A stretch of 64,000 nucleotides of DNA from an uncultured Candidatus Melainabacteria bacterium (GCA_949927415.1 CATLFB010000002.1:372001-436000); one strand, 5' to 3'. Counted from the first letter of the stretch, positions 8,976-15,861 are shown. A program made the numbers and translations. The notes: generated by a model not told the origin, from the letters alone.

Positions 8976-9209
8976 TTATAATTTTTCAATATACCAATTA
9001 GAATTTGTAAAATGGTTAAAATTCCATTGGAGTTGAAAATAAAAATCTGTTTCTATTGTATTGATATTTTTATTATGTTGTAAAAATTTCGGGAATTCTG
9101 TTCGTTTAAAACTTTCAAACGCTATTTGTATTTCTGGTGCAAATCTTTTAAGAAATTCATTATATTCTAGATTTAATAATTCTTTAGTTTTTTTATTTCT
9201 GATTATCAT
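8976..9209 (-). CDS. Small hypothetical protein
   Basis: 77 residues from the ATG at 9209 (a GTG at 9287 would add 26 hydrophobic residues, which I consider less likely). It carries NKKTKELLNLEYNEFLKRFAPEIQIAFESF and an aromatic C-terminus (YFQLQWNFNHFTNSNWYIEKL). Neither candidate start has a strong SD. No family recognised. It lies between mcrB and the small gene at 9332 in the accessory block. Confidence 0.4.
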   Translation of the reverse strand: MIIRNKKTKELLNLEYNEFLKRFAPEIQIAFESFKRTEFPKFLQHNKNINTIETDFYFQLQWNFNHFTNSNWYIEKL

Positions 9210-9331
9210 GCTTATATTTATTACTTTTAAATATAAGTTTATCAAGTTAATGATAAGTAATGTGTCTATACCCTTGATATAAAACACTTTCGAGTGATGT
9301 ATGTAAATACAAAACTTGAAAGGAATTTATT

Positions 9332-9478
9332 ATGGCAAATTTAGAAGAAGTAATTGGCGTATTAAACGAAGTCCAAAACTTAGATCCCGCGAACAGAACT
9401 GCTGATGTTTATATCGCATGCAAATACTTATTTATCACAAGACCGGATCAAGATGACGGTTATTATATTGAGCTTTAA
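9332..9478 (+). CDS. 48-residue hypothetical protein
   Basis: A short gene with SD AAAGGA about 5 nt before the ATG, encoding MANLEEVIGVLNEVQNLDPA ... and ending DDGYYIEL. It has acidic, helical character and no recognisable family. Its RBS and clean codon structure argue for it. It lies 83 nt upstream of the truncated gene at 9561. Confidence 0.5.
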   Translation: MANLEEVIGVLNEVQNLDPANRTADVYIACKYLFITRPDQDDGYYIEL

Positions 9479-9560
9479 TGATAACAATTATGTCAATGGA
9501 CTTGATTTCTCCTCTGACAAGAGTGATTTATGTAAGTAAGCAGAACAAAAAGGTATTTGT

Positions 9561-9791
9561 ATGGTATTAAACATTTTTGAAAAACGGATTAAGGCTTGGG
9601 AAGAACAATATGGGTCACTATCACCTGAAATTCAACGGAAAATCGACAAACTAGTTGAAAATTATGACAGAACTCAAAACGTTGAAAAAGATCACAAAGA
9701 AATTGTTCCATTTGTCTTGACCGCGTTTCACACCAATATTGATTGTTGCAATTGCCGTGCCATTTTCAAGATATTTAATATCTTTGTATGA
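9561..9791 (+). pseudogene. Truncated accessory gene facing an SSB remnant
   Basis: 76 residues. The first ~50 (MVLNIFEKRIKAWEEQYGSL ... RTQNVEKDH) look like a real helical protein start, with AAAAGG upstream. The remainder (FVLTAFHTNIDCCNCRAIFK) is the antisense of the SSB-like gene read on the other strand, so the original gene appears cut near 9,705. I do not recognise the family. Confidence 0.5.
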
Positions 9792-9839
9792 ACCAACGCG
9801 CCCCAATAAAATTACTTGATTTGTTTTAATTTTCATCAT
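9700..9839 (-). pseudogene. ssb: Single-stranded DNA-binding protein, 5' remnant
   Basis: From the ATG at 9839 (overlapping the stop of the upstream gene as ATGA) the product begins MKIKTNQVILLGRVGSYKDI and continues ENGTAIATINIGVKRGQDKW, an SSB OB-fold N-terminus, then loses similarity after ~48 residues and stops at 9651. Normal SSBs exceed 110 residues. It is the last member of a minus-strand phage-type gene string and ends at the junction with the 9561 gene. Confidence 0.7.
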
Positions 9840-10156
9840 TTCCCCTTTCTTATTTCTTCTGTATCTACAAAATCAAACAATAATGAATCAATTTCACCGG
9901 ATGCAATGCCATCATTGAACTTTTGCACCGCATAGGGCAAAGCCTGTGCCGGTGATATTAAATAATTATCTTTTTCAAGTGTCTGTTTAATAATTTCCGG
10001 AACATACTGATTCATTATTATTTTTTGGCTGTTTATTTCTCTAATTTGGCGGATGCGGTCTTTTAATTCCGCATGCAATTCGGAATTGTCTTCATATTTC
10101 ATTCCATATTGCAATTCATCCAAGATTAGATTTTTAACCCTTGAAACAATGTTCAA
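9836..10156 (-). CDS. Phage/ICE early-region protein, unknown
   Basis: 106 residues, mostly helical, starting MNIVSRVKNLILDELQYGMK. It belongs to the leftward gene string controlled from the immunity region and its stop overlaps the SSB start, so the two are coupled. A recombination or replication accessory role would fit the position before ssb, but no domain is visible. Confidence 0.6.
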   Translation of the reverse strand: MNIVSRVKNLILDELQYGMKYEDNSELHAELKDRIRQIREINSQKIIMNQYVPEIIKQTLEKDNYLISPAQALPYAVQKFNDGIASGEIDSLLFDFVDTEEIRKGK

Positions 10157-10192
10157 AAATCTTTTGATTTTTATTTGTCTTTACCTCTCTTT

Positions 10193-10429
10193 TTAATTAG
10201 TTTTTACAAAATTGTTTGAAAATTGATTTGAAATATTTTTTGTTTTAATAAAATCTTTTAATTCGGCTTTGGATTCAAAATCAATAAAACAACATTGCAT
10301 TCCCGCACCAACATCATGTCTTCCAAAATCAACATAATAATTTTTGCTTAATTTGCCATTTCTACATCTGAATGTGCGTTCAACTATTTCAAAATCATCA
10401 TTTTTAAATAGTGTTTTGAACTTTTCCAT
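10193..10429 (-). CDS. Small phage/ICE protein, unknown
   Basis: 78 residues, beginning MEKFKTLFKNDDFEIVERTF and containing YYVDFGRHDVGAGMQCCFIDF. AGAGAGGAA lies before the ATG. It is part of the leftward early operon. No family recognised. Confidence 0.55.
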   Translation of the reverse strand: MEKFKTLFKNDDFEIVERTFRCRNGKLSKNYYVDFGRHDVGAGMQCCFIDFESKAELKDFIKTKNISNQFSNNFVKTN

Positions 10430-10447
10430 GTTTGTTTCCTCTCTTTC

Positions 10448-10597
10448 TCATGCAATTTCTTTTGCAAGTTGTTCCATCTTTTCTTTTTGTTCCCATTTGT
10501 GAACTAACACCACATATTGCGCCATTCTGAAAATCTTTTCTTCATCTGTCATTGGTGTTTTGTCTATGGTTACAACAACATTTATTTCCTTTGCCAT
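10448..10597 (-). CDS. 49-residue phage/ICE protein, unknown
   Basis: A short gene beginning MAKEINVVVTIDKTPMTDEE, with a charged helical C-terminus (HKWEQKEKMEQLAKEIA). Its ATG lies 5 nt after the stop of the Cro-like gene at 10603-10797, with no gap for a promoter, so it is the second gene of the leftward operon. Function unknown. Confidence 0.5.
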   Translation of the reverse strand: MAKEINVVVTIDKTPMTDEEKIFRMAQYVVLVHKWEQKEKMEQLAKEIA

Positions 10598-10602
10598 GCC
10601 GG

Positions 10603-10797
10603 TTACTCCGCAAATAAATATTCAAATGAAACTTTGTTTCCAAATAATGAAAGTAAAATTTCAATTTCCTTACTTTTCCAATCTGATTTGCCGGCAAATT
10701 TTTTTCTTAATGTGGCAACTGACATGTGCAATTTCTTTGCCGTCACTGCCCTTGTTAAGCCATTACGCGCCATTTCTGCAATAATGTTTCTGTACAT
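10603..10797 (-). CDS. Cro/DUF739-like phage regulator
   Basis: 64 residues: NIIAEMARNGLTRAVTAKKLHMSVATLRKKFAGKSDW is a compact helix-turn-helix of the kind found in phage DUF739-type regulators, ending in VSFEYLFAE. It is the first leftward gene, divergent from the repressor at 11006. It likely competes for the shared operators at 10833-10990 in a CI/Cro-type switch; that assignment is inference from position and fold. Confidence 0.72.
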   Translation of the reverse strand: MYRNIIAEMARNGLTRAVTAKKLHMSVATLRKKFAGKSDWKSKEIEILLSLFGNKVSFEYLFAE

Positions 10798-10832
10798 CTC
10801 ACTTCCCTTATACTCAATACTCTTTCTCTCAA

Positions 10833-10990
10833 ATATTCCACATATTGAATATTGACAAAATCAACTACACTTCAATATGTGGAATATGTCAATAGTTTTT
10901 ATTCAATTAGTGGAATATTTTATTTACATATGACACAAAAACTTTCATTTTGTGGCATTATATAAGTGTTTGTGTCAATATGTGGAATAT
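10833..10990. promoter_or_regulatory. Operator array of the immunity region (four copies of TCAATATGTGGAATAT)
   Basis: The 16-mer TCAATATGTGGAATAT occurs exactly at 10872-10887 and 10975-10990, exactly on the opposite strand at 10833-10848, and with 14/16 matches at 10903-10918. A weaker version (11/16) lies at 10935-10950. Each has imperfect dyad symmetry (TTC...GAA). The sites fill the 209-bp gap between the divergent Cro-like gene and the repressor, and the last one touches the repressor RBS, so they are very likely the repressor/Cro binding sites. Confidence 0.8.
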
Positions 10991-11005
10991 AAAGGAAATG
11001 TAACA

Positions 11006-11383
11006 ATGCCTAAATTTAGTATTGAAAAAATGCAAGAAATTAGAAAATCCGCCAATCTTACTTATAAAAATTTGGCGGAATTAACTGAAATTAGTGAAAG
11101 TACAATAACAAAAATATTTGGTGGTTTTAACAAAAACCCAACTTTGTCATATTTAAGGAAAATTGCGGATGCTTTAAAATGTAGTCTTGATGATTTTTAT
11201 GAATGGGAATCAGAACCAACATCACCGTATTATTATGACTGCAAAACTGCGGAATTAGCACAAGAAATTCATGATAATCCGGATTATAGAATTTTACTTG
11301 ATGCAACGCGTGATTTAACACCGGAACAATTACAAGCAATTATAAATATGGCAAATGTGATAAAAGGAACTAATAATGGATAA
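11006..11383 (+). CDS. CI/ImmR-like XRE repressor
   Basis: 125 residues from the ATG at 11006, chosen because AAAGGAAA lies 6 nt upstream; the longer frame from 10952 reads through the operators. The HTH occupies residues ~4-62 (IRKSANLTYKNLAELTEISESTITKIFGG ... IADALKCSLDDFYEW). The C-terminal segment has no LexA-type autoprotease, so induction would rely on the next gene. Its stop overlaps the start of the ImmA-like gene by 8 nt. The layout matches ICEBs1-type ImmR/ImmA control. Confidence 0.82.
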   Translation: MPKFSIEKMQEIRKSANLTYKNLAELTEISESTITKIFGGFNKNPTLSYLRKIADALKCSLDDFYEWESEPTSPYYYDCKTAELAQEIHDNPDYRILLDATRDLTPEQLQAIINMANVIKGTNNG

Positions 11384-11594
11384 TTTTATGGTTGTGTATC
11401 AGAATTTACCGGAAAAAGTAAATGCATTTACAATGTATCACGCTGGTGATGACTATTACACAATCATTCTTAATTCCCACGTGTCCTATGATTGCGCAAA
11501 ACGCGCATTTAAACATGAATTAAAACATATTCAAAATAACGATTTTGTAAGGTTTAAAAATGTTGGAAGAATTGAAGAATTAACACATGTATAA
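11376..11594 (+). CDS. ImmA/IrrE-like short metallopeptidase (anti-repressor)
   Basis: 72 residues with the zinc-protease motif H47-E-L-K-H51 (FKHELKHIQNNDF), preceded by YYTIILNSHVSYDCAKRA, the pattern of short ImmA-type proteases encoded next to phage and ICE repressors. ImmA cleaves its partner repressor and releases the element. It overlaps the repressor gene, so the two are co-expressed. Family assignment rests on the motif plus context; activity is inference. Confidence 0.75.
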   Translation: MDNFMVVYQNLPEKVNAFTMYHAGDDYYTIILNSHVSYDCAKRAFKHELKHIQNNDFVRFKNVGRIEELTHV

Positions 11595-11605
11595 AGGAAA
11601 TAAAT

Positions 11606-11794
11606 ATGGAATTTGATGAAGAATTAGAAAATGAACTTGAAGAAAATGAAGATGAAGAAACACCGGAAGATATAACCGCCGGAATGTCATATAAGCAAGT
11701 TAAAATTGCAATAATTATTGGTGTAGTTATAACTATTGCAATATTTATTCCGGTGATTATGTTTATTGCAAAAATAGGAAAAATGTTTTCATAA
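11606..11794 (+). CDS. Small acidic single-pass membrane protein
   Basis: 62 residues: a very acidic N-terminus (EFDEELENELEENEDEETPE) followed by one hydrophobic helix (~33-55, IAIIIGVVITIAIFIPVIMF). Its stop overlaps the recombinase start (TAATG), making it part of the repressor-protease-recombinase operon. Function unknown. Confidence 0.6.
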   Translation: MEFDEELENELEENEDEETPEDITAGMSYKQVKIAIIIGVVITIAIFIPVIMFIAKIGKMFS

Positions 11795-13278
11795 TGTTAT
11801 TAAAAGCGGTTTTATATGCGCGTGTGTCTTCCGACCGTCAAGAAAAAGAAGGTTTTTCAATACCGGCGCAAAAGAAATTATTAAAAGAATATGCAAAAAA
11901 CAACAATATAAACATTGTTGCGGAATTTGTTGAACCGGAAACCGCCAAAAAAGCCGGAAGAACCAAATTTAATGAAATGTTGAAATACTTGCGCAAGCAT
12001 CCGCAAGTTAGAATCATACTTGTTGAAAAAACCGACCGTATTTATAGAAACTTAAAAGATTATGTAACATTGGATGAATTTAAGGATTTGGAAGTTCATT
12101 TGGTAAAAGAACATGAAATAATATCCGATAAATCATCATCACATGAAAAGTTTGTTTATGGTCTGAAAGTTTTAATGGCTAAAAACTACATTGACAATTT
12201 ATCGGAAGAAATAAGAAAAGGACTTCAAGAAAAATGCGCACAAGGTTATTACCCATCATCACTTCCAATTGGTTATGAAAACAAGGCAAATGCAACCGGC
12301 AAAAAAGAAATTTTTCTTTCATCTGATGCGCCATTTATTAAACAAATCTTTGAAAAATATTTGTTGGGTGATTACACATATAAATCATTGGCGCAAGAAA
12401 TGAGTGATGCGGGATTTTTTCCCAAAAATAGACAGTGCATCAATAAAACTGTTGAACACATTTTGCATAATGAGTTTTACACCGGCATTTTCTATTTCAA
12501 AGGTGTTAAATATTATGATGCAAAACATCCGGCAATTATCACACCGGAATTGTTTCTGAAAGTGCAAGAAAAAATGAAAAGCAAATATAAAATTGCACCA
12601 AAGAAACACAAATTTGCATATTCCGGATTTATCAAATGCGCACATTGCGGAAAATCTTTAATTGCGGAACTTCAACACGGAAAACACAATTCCGGTGATT
12701 ATGTTTATTATAGATGTCATAATTGCAAAGGAATAACAATCCGTGAAGATAGATTTGAAGATGCGTTCTATAATGATGTGTTGAAAAAAATTGAATTTCC
12801 GGAAGAATTTCACCAAGAAATCATCCGTGTTGCAAAAGAATTGGTTGAATGTGAAACCGTATTTGCGGAAACAAGCATGAATGAACTTCATCACAAAATT
12901 CAAGTGTTAAAAAGAAGATTATCCCAATTATACACCGATAGATGTGATGGAATGGTTGATGATGAAACATATTTAAACAAGCGCAATGAATGGCAAATGG
13001 AATTGGATAAAAATTTGGTTAAATATGAAAAAATCAACAATGCAAGTGATGGTTTTGTTGAAAGTGTTGATAATTTGTCGAACCTTTGCAAAAACGCACC
13101 GCAACACTATTTGCGCCAATCACAAGAACAAAAAAGAAAAATGATGAATTTGATAATGTCGAACCCTGTTTTTGATGGCTCAAACCTAATCATGCCGGTA
13201 GTTCCCGCCTTTGAATATGCAATGAAGTTAAAAAATGTGGAGACGAGGGGAGTCGAACCCCTGTCCAAAATGGATTAA
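11794..13278 (+). CDS. Large serine recombinase (integrase) of the ssrA-inserted element
   Basis: 494 residues. The catalytic resolvase domain begins YARVSSDRQEKEGFSIPAQK (nucleophile S12), followed by the 'recombinase' domain (~150-260), a zinc ribbon (CAHCGK ... CHNCKG, ~292-318) and a coiled coil (~355-420). The frame runs directly into the 3' end of ssrA: the last ~13 codons (VETRGVEPLSKMD) are tmRNA sequence read antisense, a usual sign that the integrase abuts its attachment site. Serine integrases catalyse attP x attB integration without host factors; excision needs a directionality factor, none of which is recognisable here. Confidence 0.93.
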   Translation: MLLKAVLYARVSSDRQEKEGFSIPAQKKLLKEYAKNNNINIVAEFVEPETAKKAGRTKFNEMLKYLRKHPQVRIILVEKTDRIYRNLKDYVTLDEFKDLEVHLVKEHEIISDKSSSHEKFVYGLKVLMAKNYIDNLSEEIRKGLQEKCAQGYYPSSLPIGYENKANATGKKEIFLSSDAPFIKQIFEKYLLGDYTYKSLAQEMSDAGFFPKNRQCINKTVEHILHNEFYTGIFYFKGVKYYDAKHPAIITPELFLKVQEKMKSKYKIAPKKHKFAYSGFIKCAHCGKSLIAELQHGKHNSGDYVYYRCHNCKGITIREDRFEDAFYNDVLKKIEFPEEFHQEIIRVAKELVECETVFAETSMNELHHKIQVLKRRLSQLYTDRCDGMVDDETYLNKRNEWQMELDKNLVKYEKINNASDGFVESVDNLSNLCKNAPQHYLRQSQEQKRKMMNLIMSNPVFDGSNLIMPVVPAFEYAMKLKNVETRGVEPLSKMD

Positions 13279-13641
13279 AACAAATCTCTACGAGTGTAGA
13301 TTTTTATTCGCTCAACTGATTCAGGAAAAAATCAATACCCGGTAAATCAGTCCTAGGTTTTATTTTAAGGAAACTCTAAACCTTGCAACGTTATCTTGAT
13401 GCACCTACATTGCTTCAATGCACTGCGTCTTGCATAATTGACCCATAAAACCGGCAAGATGGGCTTTATGAGTAGCCTCAATTGACTAAGCAGCTCTTCT
13501 TGCTGCGTTTCTGAAGTCAACTGCGATTACGTTTGAATCGTTGTTAGCATTTAATTTGTTTTGCTCGTTGATAACCGAGAACAGCGCTCGGACCCGCAAC
13601 CTGCTCCAACCGAAACATCCTGTCTAATCCAAAACGTCCCC
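13238..13641 (-). ncRNA. ssrA: tmRNA (transfer-messenger RNA)
   Basis: The 5' end GGGGACGTTTTGG at 13641 pairs with the 3' CGTCTCC ending at 13239 (7 bp including one G-U), and the T-arm GGGGTTCGACTCCCC is present. The CCA tail is not encoded. The tag frame (13548-13486) starts at GCT and ends at TAG, giving ANNDSNVIAVDFRNAARRAA. tmRNA rescues stalled ribosomes and tags the nascent chain for proteolysis. It is a one-piece tmRNA about 404 nt long; its 3' end coincides with the end of the serine recombinase gene, so the 3' portion was probably regenerated by integration. Confidence 0.95.
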
Positions 13642-13815
13642 ATATATTTAATTATTAATGTACCAGACCGCACTTTGTGCGGTGTCTAATCCAGTCGCTA
13701 TCTGAATATTTTTCTGAAATTTGACTAAATCTGTGAAGCCGCGACGCCATTTTGCACGTTTCGCTTAAACTCAACGGCAAAAGAAGGCAACGTCCCCATA
13801 TTTAATTATTAATGT
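13633..13815. repeat. Duplicated ssrA 5' end flanking a ~127-bp insert
   Basis: Copy A (13633-13661) carries the mature tmRNA 5' end. Copy B (13789-13815) repeats AACGTCCCCATAT then TTAATTATTAATGT, differing by one missing AT. Between them is a ~127-bp non-coding stretch with a 7-bp hairpin (ACCGCAC-TTT-GTGCGGT, ~13666-13682) and a second TGTCTAATCCA (13683-13693), which also occurs inside ssrA at 13621-13631. It looks like a small insertion with a direct repeat, or a partial duplication of the ssrA front. Confidence 0.65.
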
Positions 13816-13828
13816 TCTATTCTATTAT

Positions 13829-13856
13829 ATTATAACCTTATTTCATATTTTTTCAA
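13829..13856 (-). promoter_or_regulatory. Probable ssrA promoter
   Basis: On the minus strand TTGAAA (13851-13856), a 16-bp spacer and TATAAT (13829-13834). The predicted start is near 13822, just before copy B of the duplicated ssrA 5' end, so the primary transcript would carry ~180 nt ahead of the mature tmRNA. Confidence 0.6.
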
Positions 13857-13896
13857 GTAGTAATTAATTTAGAATTATGACAAATACGTTTAACAT

Positions 13897-14232
13897 TTAT
13901 TTCCTTATCAGTGTTGTAATTCCGGCAAGATTGTCGTTAATCTTGTGGGTCAGTGTGCAAGTTTTTTGCATGTATTTGATGAAAAGCTTAACTTTTCGCT
14001 TGTCTTGCGGTGAATAATTCTCAAAAATTTCTGTGGAATCCTGCAAGTTTTTCATGATTTTCAAAGCTGTGTAGAATGATAATATCGAATAAATATATGT
14101 CTCAGTCGACTCTTTCAAAATTTCATACATAATGTCATTGGTATCTTTAGATTTTAGAAACTCTTGTGAAAAATACATTTTGTGCATTTCTTCAATTGTT
14201 TCCAAGCAAGTTCTTGAAATACTTTCTTTCAT
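13897..14232 (-). CDS. Helical protein paired with an XRE gene, unknown
   Basis: 111 residues, entirely helical by composition (MKESISRTCLETIEEMHKMY ... HKINDNLAGITTLIRK). GGGAG precedes the ATG. It is divergent from the XRE gene at 14291, and an 11-bp inverted repeat brackets the shared promoter region. No family recognised; a regulator-controlled accessory module is plausible. Confidence 0.6.
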   Translation of the reverse strand: MKESISRTCLETIEEMHKMYFSQEFLKSKDTNDIMYEILKESTETYIYSILSFYTALKIMKNLQDSTEIFENYSPQDKRKVKLFIKYMQKTCTLTHKINDNLAGITTLIRK

Positions 14233-14241
14233 TTTTTCTCC

Positions 14242-14305
14242 CGTGCTATTTGCCTGTTATGCAAAATTAGTTTAACACTAAAATTAAAATATGACAAATA
14301 GCACG
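14242..14305. promoter_or_regulatory. Divergent promoter bracketed by an 11-bp inverted repeat
   Basis: CGTGCTATTTG (14242-14252) and CAAATAGCACG (14295-14305) are perfect inverted copies 42 bp apart. One lies beside the RBS of the leftward gene, the other inside the first codons of the XRE gene. Between them TAAAAT (14279-14284) sits 6 nt before the XRE ATG. Binding by the XRE product to both arms would repress both genes (inference). Confidence 0.6.
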
Positions 14306-14500
14306 ATTACTTTAATTCGTTCAAATATTAAAAAATATAGAAATGAAAAGAATTTATCACAAGAGCAATTAAGCGAAATGGCTGGAATTTCTTGCGACTA
14401 TTTGTCAGAGATTGAACGTGGTAAAAAAGTTCCGAGTATTAAAAGATTATGTATGATTGCGGATGCATTAGAAATTGATGCATATTTGTTATTGAAATAG
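14291..14500 (+). CDS. XRE-family regulator
   Basis: 69 residues, essentially one Cro/CI HTH domain: NIKKYRNEKNLSQEQLSEMA then GISCDYLSEIERGKKVPSIK, ending ADALEIDAYLLLK. It is divergent from a helical partner gene. No SD is visible; the -10-like TAAAAT lies 6 nt from the ATG, suggesting a leaderless message. Probably autoregulatory through the inverted repeat that overlaps its first codons. Confidence 0.85.
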   Translation: MTNSTITLIRSNIKKYRNEKNLSQEQLSEMAGISCDYLSEIERGKKVPSIKRLCMIADALEIDAYLLLK

Positions 14501-14507
14501 TTCTTTA

Positions 14508-15674
14508 TCAAAAAAATTCTTTCACCAGTGCCATCTCATTTTCTAATGTCATCTTTGGATTTTTAAGTTTCTTATTCAGAAGAAAATCAAAAATTTCCTT
14601 ATACTTTGGTGAGGGTTCAAATCCGGCTTCCTCTAGATGTTTTCCGGTTGTCGCTATTTTTATGCCGCGCAAATCGTCCAGATAATGCCGCGCAAGTTTT
14701 TCATCACACAAAACCGCAAAGAGTATAATACTCTCGATTTCTTTGCCGTCAAAAGCTTTGTAAATTGCAAAATCATCGTTCAAGCCAGAATTTTCAAGCG
14801 CCGCAAAATCGTCAAGAATTTTCTGTTCTTTACGTGTCAATTCAATCCGCGTCAAATCCCGCAAAATGCCTGCATAAATCAGCCAGATATTTTCTGATTC
14901 CGGTGCATATTGTGAAATTAGATTTTTAATTGTCGTTGAAGGGACTTGAACCCGATTTGGCGTCACAAGTTTGTAAATGCCGCTTTCAATGAATTCTTTA
15001 AAAAGCTCGTCGCTGTTTAAGCCAAGCGTTTCAATAAGTTCTTTTTTTACGCGTTTGAAACACATGTCGTAATTTATGTTTTGCAAATATTCATCACGCA
15101 GCGCGCGCGTGCGCGCATCTAGAATAAACCCGAAACGGTGGGAAAATTTAAGCGCGCGGATTATTCGCGTCGGGTCATCAACAAAACTTTCATCATGCAA
15201 AACGCGAATAATTTTATTTTTCAAATCTTCAAGCCCGCCGGTAAAATCAAAAATTTCGCCTGTTGAAACTGATTTGTAAAGCGAATTCACGGTAAAATCA
15301 CGCCGCATAACATCTTCTTTTAAAGAAACTCCGATTTTATCAACAACAGGCAAATGACCTTTGAGCGGGTAAGTTTCGGTACGGGTTGATGCAATATCCA
15401 CAACAGTATCCCCTCTACCTCCGGGAGAGGGTAGAATTTCGCCGTTTTCATCCTGAAAATGGCTGAAATTCGGGTGAGGGTTTAACTTCACGCGGATTGT
15501 CCCAAAATCAGGATTCACGCGGACTAATTCCCCGAACTCCGAACAATCCTCAATCGCGTTCCCTTCATAAACAATATCAACGTCAAGTGATTTTATTCCG
15601 AGAAGTTCATCGCGCACAACACCGCCTACGTAAAATAGTTTATTTGAAGTATCCTTTAAACTGATGATGTCCAT
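14508..15674 (-). CDS. cca: CCA-adding enzyme / poly(A) polymerase family nucleotidyltransferase
   Basis: 388 residues from the ATG at 15674 (an upstream in-frame TTG at 15710 lacks support and abuts a MITE). The class II nucleotidyltransferase head shows YVGGVVRDELLG, catalytic D31-V-D33 and a third acid at VVD93IA; RRDFTVNSLY and DDPTRIIRALKFSHRFGF follow. It adds or repairs the tRNA 3' CCA (or A) end. Odd: residues 65-90 (NPHPNFSHFQDENGEILPSP plus GGRGDT) interrupt the strand just before the third catalytic Asp and are encoded by a palindromic repeat (15411-15480). No SD; TAAAAT lies 7 nt before the ATG. Confidence 0.92.
   Translation of the reverse strand: MDIISLKDTSNKLFYVGGVVRDELLGIKSLDVDIVYEGNAIEDCSEFGELVRVNPDFGTIRVKLNPHPNFSHFQDENGEILPSPGGRGDTVVDIASTRTETYPLKGHLPVVDKIGVSLKEDVMRRDFTVNSLYKSVSTGEIFDFTGGLEDLKNKIIRVLHDESFVDDPTRIIRALKFSHRFGFILDARTRALRDEYLQNINYDMCFKRVKKELIETLGLNSDELFKEFIESGIYKLVTPNRVQVPSTTIKNLISQYAPESENIWLIYAGILRDLTRIELTRKEQKILDDFAALENSGLNDDFAIYKAFDGKEIESIILFAVLCDEKLARHYLDDLRGIKIATTGKHLEEAGFEPSPKYKEIFDFLLNKKLKNPKMTLENEMALVKEFF
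15411..15480. repeat. GC-rich palindromic element inside cca
   Basis: Two adjacent hairpins: CCCTCT...AGAGGG, then GAATTTCGCCGTTTTCA paired with TGAAAATGGCTGAAATTC (17 bp with one bulge), closed by CGGGTGAGGG. It keeps the reading frame and adds ~26 residues to the enzyme. Related copies lie at 32808-32832, 41821-41892 and, shortened, in mfd. Confidence 0.75.
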
Positions 15675-15710
15675 ATTGGGAATTTTAGCGTAAAATAGAA
15701 GTAGATACAA

Positions 15711-15861
15711 GTGAAACGTGAGAAGTGAAAAGTCCGTATCGTTATAAGATAATGGATTGATGCTTTCAATATTAGTTTTATAAAAATTTCAAAGACCAAA
15801 ATTTTGGAATGACACAAATTTTAATTATACGGTAAAGGACTTTTCACTTCTCACGTTTCAC
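15711..15861. repeat. MITE-like element A, 151 bp with 25-bp terminal inverted repeats
   Basis: The left end GTGAAACGTGAGAAGTGAAA (continuing AGTCC) is an exact inverted copy of the right end. The AT-rich interior has no coding capacity. The inner edge GTGAAAAGTCCGTATCG is shared with element B at 51.3 kb. It fills the gap between the cca start and the helicase RBS, and probably carries part of one or both promoters. Confidence 0.75.

Noticed and set aside
1-13240. A second ssrA 3' end (att duplicate) inside the window
   Set aside because: I saw no copy of the GGGGAGTCGAACCCC segment left of the recombinase; the other end, if it exists, is outside the window or lost at the 9.7 kb junction.
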